From Dermatophilus congolensis (GTDB lineage: Bacteria > Actinomycetota > Actinomycetes > Actinomycetales > Dermatophilaceae), in assembly GCF_900187045.1 (NCBI RefSeq), contig NZ_LT906453.1, positions 2,480,001-2,544,000 of the forward strand: 64,000 nt of DNA, given 5' to 3'. Position 1 is the first letter of the stretch. Every line of letters starts with the position of its first letter. Positions 59,567 through 64,000 of this stretch are shown in pieces. Under the pieces are notes generated by a model that saw nothing but the letters and a program-made list of their open reading frames with translations, was not told where the DNA came from and did not search any database. Made by a program: the position numbers and the translations under genes.

Positions 59567-61589
59567 TCACCACTCCTGACGTGACAAGCGTGAGCTGACC
59601 GCCCAACTCCGAATAGGAAAGAACAGGGATTCTCGGTGCCACTTGTTCGAGAAGGCGCCGTATCGGCAGCCGTAGCGGCTGCGCACACACAAACACAGGC
59701 GGGTCGCCAGTAGCCTCGGCTTCTGCGGAAACGGAGGCAATCTGGTTAGCCACGCTTTCAGCAAGCATCGGGTCGATCATCAGGGTCGCCCCTGCTTCAG
59801 TAATCCGCAGGCTCTCAAGCAGACGCTGCTCAAGAAGCGAATCGAAAGTAATCACCGACAACCGGCCATCAACCGCGTGACTAGAAGCGATAGCCGGCCC
59901 CAAAGAAGCACGAGCAGCTTCGGTCAACCCATCAGGGTCAGTGGAGATTTTGGCCCGCATGGACATCGCCTCGAAGATGCGAACGAGGTCACGGATACAC
60001 ACACGTTCATCGAGGAGAGCCTGGAGAGTGCGTTGAATTTCACCCAAGCTCAGCGGCGTAGGAGTGAGCTCCTCGATTACTACCGGGTTTGATTGACGGA
60101 CCATATCCACGAGCATCTTGACGTCTTCGCGGCCGAGAAGCTCTGCGGCATGAACGCGAACGACCTCGGCCATATGGGTGGTGACCACGGAACTGCGGTC
60201 AACGACGGTGGCAGTGGCCAAAGCCATGTGTTCGCGTAGCTCACCTGGCACCCATTTAGCGGCAAGCCCGAAGACAGGTTCGGTGGTGGGGGTTCCTGGC
60301 AGGTCGTCAAGGTCATCACCGATGGCCAAAACCATTCCTGCCGGTGCGGTTCCACGGGCGACTTCAACTCCATGCACGCGGATGGCGTAGGTACGTGGCG
60401 GCAAGTCAAGGTTGTCCCGGGTACGTACCAAAGGCACCACGACGCCGATTTCTTGGGCGAGTTTGCGGCGCAGCGCGCGTACTCGATCTAAGAGGTCACC
60501 GCCGTTAGCGGCATCGACCAAGTCAATGAGGTCGTAGGCCAGCTCGAGTTCAAGAGGTTCGACTCGCATGTCCTGCGCGATTGCCATAGGCGAATCTTTT
60601 TGCGGAACAAGGGGTTCGAGATCTTCGGTGGTGTCGACTTCTGGTTCTTCTCCTGGTTTAGGAATCCGGGTAGCCAGGAACATGACTGCACCGCCGATAA
60701 GAGCAAACGGCAGGAACGGCATGCCAGGGACGATCGCCAGTAGAAGGATGACACCAGCAGCAATTTGGATGGTGATGCGGTTGGCGCCGAATTGTTGAAT
60801 GAGGTCGGTGCCGAGCTCATTGTTAGTGCTAGCGCGAGTAACTACGACACCGGTAGCAACAGAAATGAGCAACGCAGGGATCTGAGAGACGATGCCGTCT
60901 CCGACAGTCATGAGGGAGTAGGTCTGTAAAGCACTCTGGAAGTCCATGCCACGCTGGACCATGCCGATGATGAAACCACCGACGAGGTTAATGATGGCGA
61001 TAAGGACAGCGGCGATGGCATCGCCTTTGACGAATTTGCTGGCACCATCCATGGAGCCGTAGAAGTCAGCCTCGGCTGATACCTCGGCACGCCGGGTTCG
61101 GGCTTGGTCTTCATCGATGAGGCCGGAGTTGAGGTCGGCGTCAATAGCCATTTGTTTACCGGGCATGGCGTCGAGGGTGAAGCGAGCCGAAACTTCGGCG
61201 ACGCGGCCGGCACCGTTGGTGATCACCATGAACTGGATCACCATGAGGATGATGAAGATCACGAGACCGACGACAATGGATCCGCCGACGACGAACTGAC
61301 CGAAGGCCTCGATAACGTGCCCAGCGAACCCGTTGAGAAGAACCAGTCGGGTGGTGGAGATGTTGAGCGCGAGCCGGAAAAGCGTGGCCACGAGGATGAC
61401 TACAGGGAAGGTCGAAAACTCGAGGGGTTTCTTCACCCGTAGAGCGAGGACGAGGATGACAGTAGCCAGGGCGAGGTTGGTGACCAGGAGAAGGTCGAGC
61501 ACGAGGGTAGGTAGGGGGATCACCATCATCACGACGATGCCGATGATCAACGCCGGTACCCCGATGGTGGCGATGTAATCCTTTTTCAC
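59544..61589 (-). CDS. flhA: Flagellar biosynthesis protein FlhA
   Basis: This 681-residue protein starts at GTG 61589, after GAGGTG. The N-terminal half has eight or so helices: IGVPALIIGIVVMMVIPLPTLVLDLLLVTNLALATVILVL (read in parts). The FHIPEP-like stretch includes FPVVILVATLFRLALNISTTRLVLLNG (in parts) and ARFTLDAMPGKQMAIDADLNSGLIDEDQARTRR (in parts). The C-terminal cytoplasmic domain (about 340-681) binds export substrates. It forms the nonameric ring of the flagellar type III export gate. Its end overlaps the next gene by 23 nt, and flhB lies 127 nt upstream. Confidence 0.97.
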   Translation of the reverse strand: MKKDYIATIGVPALIIGIVVMMVIPLPTLVLDLLLVTNLALATVILVLALRVKKPLEFSTFPVVILVATLFRLALNISTTRLVLLNGFAGHVIEAFGQFVVGGSIVVGLVIFIILMVIQFMVITNGAGRVAEVSARFTLDAMPGKQMAIDADLNSGLIDEDQARTRRAEVSAEADFYGSMDGASKFVKGDAIAAVLIAIINLVGGFIIGMVQRGMDFQSALQTYSLMTVGDGIVSQIPALLISVATGVVVTRASTNNELGTDLIQQFGANRITIQIAAGVILLLAIVPGMPFLPFALIGGAVMFLATRIPKPGEEPEVDTTEDLEPLVPQKDSPMAIAQDMRVEPLELELAYDLIDLVDAANGGDLLDRVRALRRKLAQEIGVVVPLVRTRDNLDLPPRTYAIRVHGVEVARGTAPAGMVLAIGDDLDDLPGTPTTEPVFGLAAKWVPGELREHMALATATVVDRSSVVTTHMAEVVRVHAAELLGREDVKMLVDMVRQSNPVVIEELTPTPLSLGEIQRTLQALLDERVCIRDLVRIFEAMSMRAKISTDPDGLTEAARASLGPAIASSHAVDGRLSVITFDSLLEQRLLESLRITEAGATLMIDPMLAESVANQIASVSAEAEATGDPPVFVCAQPLRLPIRRLLEQVAPRIPVLSYSELGGQLTLVTSGVVNVGEIAA

Positions 61590-61715
61590 GGCACCTCACG
61601 AGCGCTGGGCGGGGTGGGAGACCAGATGATTCCGGTCTCCTTGGCTACGCATGCTCATCGGCATGCTGAGTAATGATCTGAGAGTGCTGGAGGGATAGGG
61701 CCTTTGGTTAGCTAG
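61590..61715 (-). other. Gap between flhB and flhA with small dyads
   Basis: This 126-nt gap holds GGAGACC (61617-61623) with GGTCTCC (61634-61640) and a 12-bp palindrome TTAGCTAGCTAA at 61708-61719, which covers the flhB stop. Either may separate or modulate flhA expression. No promoter was recognised. Confidence 0.4.
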
Positions 61716-62912
61716 CTAATAGGCGGAGGTATTGGAGTAGGAGGCACCTTCGGGTGCTCCGAATTTAGCGATGCCGAGTGCTTCGTCGGATAGGTCCTCG
61801 GGCAGATCGACTCCGTTCCAGCCCGGATGTTTCACAGGGGAGGGGTGGGCGCCTTCGGTGCGGCGAATGTCAGACATGCGCATGATGAAAGCCAGGACGG
61901 TGGCGATAGTGTCGTAAAGCTCGAAAGGTATATAGGAGTCGACTTCGCACATCTTGAACAATGTGCGGGCAAGGATGACATCTTGAACAACCGGGACTCC
62001 GCTAGCTGCAGCTTCGTCTTTGATGCGTTGGGCAAGTAGCCCTGCGCCTTTGGCGACTACTTGGGGGGCTCCTTCACCGGATATGTAGCGCAGGGCCACG
62101 GCGACGTGAACGGGATTCGTAAGGACAACGGTGGATTCGCTGACAGCAGCCATCATGCGGCGTTGGCCCATCTCGCGTTGACGGGCGCGGCGTTGGCCTT
62201 TGATGTGGGGGTCACCCTCTTGTTGCTTGTTTTCGCGTTTAATTTCGTCTTTGCTCATGCGCAGTGATTTTTCGACGCGGTGACGTTCAACGCCGTAGTC
62301 GAGGGCGGCGATGACGAGCCCGACGACGATGATCCAGAGCATGACGCGGTGGGCGGCGTTTCCTGTGACTTCTAGGACGGTGCTGATGCTGCGCTGACCG
62401 GTGCCGGTGAGCATAGAAATTGTGTCTTTGACGCCCATGTAGGCGATGACGCCGAAGACGACAAATTTGATCATTGTTTTGGCGAAGGTCCAGGCAGCTT
62501 GCATGCCGAAAAGGTTTTTAATTCCGGCGAATGCGTTGAGCTTTTTCCATTTGGGTTTGAAGCGTTTGGCGTTGGGGCGGCTGCCACCTTGAATGAGGTG
62601 GCCGATGCTGCCGAGCACCATGCATAGGAGGATGATGGGTCCGGCGATACGCATGTAAGCAGCAAGGTTGTTTGCAAAGAGTTCGAGGGCTTGCCTGGGA
62701 TCGGGTCTGATGATGATTCGGGCGATGTCGTGCAGGGTGGTGGTGACAGTTCTGAAGAGAGTTGACAGGGCGGTGGGGCCGAGCACGTAGAAGGCCAAGA
62801 CGGTTAGCCACATGGAGAGGTCTTGGGTTCTAGGGATATTGCCTTCTGCTTTTGCTTTACGGAGTTGCTCAGGGGTGGCTTTTTCAGTCTTGCTGGATTT
62901 GTCTTCGGCCAT
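61716..62912 (-). CDS. flhB: Flagellar biosynthesis protein FlhB
   Basis: This 398-residue protein starts at ATG 62912, sharing one base with the fliR stop (TGATG). The N-terminal part has KTEKATPEQLRKAKAEGNIPRTQDL and four helices (about 30-210), then a linker. The C-terminal cytoplasmic domain carries VVLTNPVHVAVALRYISGEGAP (read in parts). The self-cleavage motif, normally NPTH, reads NPVH here. FlhB sets substrate specificity of the export apparatus by cleaving itself after the Asn. The C-terminal 45 residues extend past the conserved LAFIMRM region. It is one of four export genes in tandem. Confidence 0.97.
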   Translation of the reverse strand: MAEDKSSKTEKATPEQLRKAKAEGNIPRTQDLSMWLTVLAFYVLGPTALSTLFRTVTTTLHDIARIIIRPDPRQALELFANNLAAYMRIAGPIILLCMVLGSIGHLIQGGSRPNAKRFKPKWKKLNAFAGIKNLFGMQAAWTFAKTMIKFVVFGVIAYMGVKDTISMLTGTGQRSISTVLEVTGNAAHRVMLWIIVVGLVIAALDYGVERHRVEKSLRMSKDEIKRENKQQEGDPHIKGQRRARQREMGQRRMMAAVSESTVVLTNPVHVAVALRYISGEGAPQVVAKGAGLLAQRIKDEAAASGVPVVQDVILARTLFKMCEVDSYIPFELYDTIATVLAFIMRMSDIRRTEGAHPSPVKHPGWNGVDLPEDLSDEALGIAKFGAPEGASYSNTSAY

Positions 62913-63697
62913 CAGCTTTTGCCTCCGAGCATGTCGGTCATGGCGGGGAATCTGGCGACGGCGTCGGCGATGGTGCGGGTGACGGCTTCGGGGAAGACGA
63001 GGATGAAAACGGAGGCGAGGGTGAGGGTGAGGATGAGTTTGATGGGGAAGGACAGTTGGAAGACGTTCATGCTGGGCACGGCGCGGGAGACCAGTCCTAG
63101 CGCAAGGTCGGCGAGGAAGAGCACTGCCAGGACGGGCGCAGCGATTTGGAGAGCGGAGGTAATCATGATGCCGAAGTCGTGAATGAGGGCTTGGGCGATT
63201 GCTCCGGTGTCGATGGCCTTGGTGGCTTGGATGTCGAAGGATTCTAGGACGCCGCGGATCATGATGAGGTGGCCGCCGGAGGTGAAGAGCAGTGCGGTTG
63301 CGAGTAGTCCGGTGTAGCGGCCGATGATGGAGCTGTTGGTGCCGCTGGTGGGGTCGAACATGCTGGCCATAGCGAATCCGCCGGTCATATCGACGTATTG
63401 TCCGGCGGCTTGGAAGGCTGTGAAGAGGATTATGACGGTCAGGCCGAGGGTGGCGCCGACGAGCACTTGAAAGCCGATGGCGGTGGCGAAGTTGGTCAGT
63501 GAAGTCCAGGTTTGTGCAGTGACGGTGGGGCGCACGATGGGGGCTACGGCTAGGGCGATGGCGAAGGACATGGCGGCGCGGGCGCGGGCGTTGAAGTTAC
63601 GGCCAGCGAAGGGTGGGGCGAGGGTGAAGAAGACGGAGAGTCGGGTGAATACCAGCAGCATCGCGACGAGGAGGTCGTAGGCGAGGTTGAGGTTCAT
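62912..63697 (-). CDS. fliR: Flagellar biosynthesis protein FliR
   Basis: This 261-residue protein starts at ATG 63697. It has about six helices, with FTLAPPFAGRNFNARARAAMSFAIAL (read in parts), FQVLVGATLGLTVIILFTAFQAAGQYVDMTGGFAMASMFDP (in parts) and IAAPVLAVLFLADLALGLVSRAVPSMNVFQLSFPIK (in parts). These match FliR of the export gate core (FliPQR complex). It is 6 nt from fliQ and coupled to flhB. Confidence 0.97.
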   Translation of the reverse strand: MNLNLAYDLLVAMLLVFTRLSVFFTLAPPFAGRNFNARARAAMSFAIALAVAPIVRPTVTAQTWTSLTNFATAIGFQVLVGATLGLTVIILFTAFQAAGQYVDMTGGFAMASMFDPTSGTNSSIIGRYTGLLATALLFTSGGHLIMIRGVLESFDIQATKAIDTGAIAQALIHDFGIMITSALQIAAPVLAVLFLADLALGLVSRAVPSMNVFQLSFPIKLILTLTLASVFILVFPEAVTRTIADAVARFPAMTDMLGGKS

Positions 63698-63703
63698 GGG
63701 TGG

Positions 63704-63976
63704 TTATCGCTGGAGGTAGCGGGGGATGTTGTTGATGAGTGTCTCGGTGAAGGTGACGGTTTCGTGCATCATCCAGTTGCCGAAGAAGAGCAGGATCGCG
63801 GCGACGGCGATGAGTTTGGGAACGAAGGTCAGGGTCATTTCCTGAACCTGGGTGACGGATTGGATGAGGGAGATGATGAATCCCATTACGAGGGAGACGA
63901 TGAGGACTGGTCCGGCGAGTTTGGTTCCGAGGATCATCGCTTGGATGGCTAGTTGCATGACGTCGTGGTCGCTCAT
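63704..63976 (-). CDS. fliQ: Flagellar biosynthesis protein FliQ
   Basis: This 90-residue protein starts at ATG 63976. It has two hydrophobic helices: GPVLIVSLVMGFIISLIQSV (about 18-37) and LIAVAAILLFFGNWMMHETV (about 56-75). The family-typical TQVQEMTLTFVPK loop lies between. Length and motifs match FliQ, four copies of which pack around FliP and FliR. The start codon probably overlaps the stop of the gene to the right. Confidence 0.97.
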   Translation of the reverse strand: MSDHDVMQLAIQAMILGTKLAGPVLIVSLVMGFIISLIQSVTQVQEMTLTFVPKLIAVAAILLFFGNWMMHETVTFTETLINNIPRYLQR

Positions 63977-64000
63977 GGGTGGCTCTTTTCGGTCATGTCA
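63974..64000 (-). CDS. 3' end of the gene upstream of fliQ, probably fliP (partial)
   Basis: On the minus strand one frame is open from the window edge through DMTEKSHP to a TGA at 63974-63976 that overlaps the fliQ ATG by 4 nt. The usual gene order makes fliP the likely identity. Only eight residues are visible, so this rests on position and overlap. Confidence 0.35.

Overview
The window looks like part of the chromosome of a flagellated actinobacterium. Four things point there: a fused Kgd-type 2-oxoglutarate enzyme (an actinobacterial trait), a DUF6104-type small gene right after it, abundant GTG starts, and moderately high G+C (roughly 58-60 % by eye). Export-gate flagellar genes at moderate G+C would fit a motile Micrococcales member such as the Dermatophilaceae; that placement is inference. 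No rRNA, insertion sequence, phage gene or CRISPR array was seen.

Layout. 1-7.3 kb: 3' part of a low-molecular-weight protein-tyrosine phosphatase (minus), then kgd, a DUF6104 gene, an SGNH hydrolase, and a DUF4097/PadR pair. 7.5-25.2 kb: a Wzx/Wzy-style surface-glycan locus with a WbpM-like dehydratase, an initiating sugar transferase, a DegT aminotransferase, the UDP-L-FucNAc genes capE (frameshifted), capF and capG, a GNAT enzyme, several GT4 and GT2 glycosyltransferases, a flippase, a Wzz-like protein, a Wzy-like polymerase and a sugar N-acetyltransferase. 25.4-26.4 kb: a MerR regulator with a DUF417 membrane protein. 26.6-28.8 kb: a GT4 gene with an unknown partner. 28.9-32.1 kb: a two-component system, a lipoprotein and a secreted protein. 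32.4-33.9 kb: DUF1846 protein.

34-47.9 kb: a second glycopolymer locus, mostly on the minus strand. It holds an LCP ligase, GT2 and GT4 enzymes, a Wzm/Wzt (TagGH-like) ABC exporter, a second Wzy-like protein and two very large glycosyltransferases. These two proteins carry three copies of the same roughly 340-residue module (marked by GPANxAGQ, HGS/AD and FVSTPDLL motifs). 48.4-51.2 kb: a histidine phosphatase and a TrkA/TrkH potassium pair. 51.5-52.0 kb: tRNA-Glu, tRNA-Asp, tRNA-Phe. 52.1-57.4 kb: a DUF2891 protein, then the DUF969/DUF979 membrane pair divergent from pxpA-pxpB-pxpC (5-oxoprolinase); pxpA and pxpC each carry a frameshift in a C tract. 57.4-59.1 kb: a second histidine phosphatase and a GntR regulator. 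59.1-64 kb: flagellar export genes fliQ-fliR-flhB-flhA and a lysine-rich small membrane protein, reading leftward from the right edge.

How the parts work together: one half of the window makes, exports, polymerises and anchors at least one and probably two cell-surface glycopolymers. The pxp block is predicted to import and hydrolyse 5-oxoproline. The most unusual features are the repeated glycosyltransferase module and three single-base frameshifts, all in homopolymers, within otherwise well-preserved operons.
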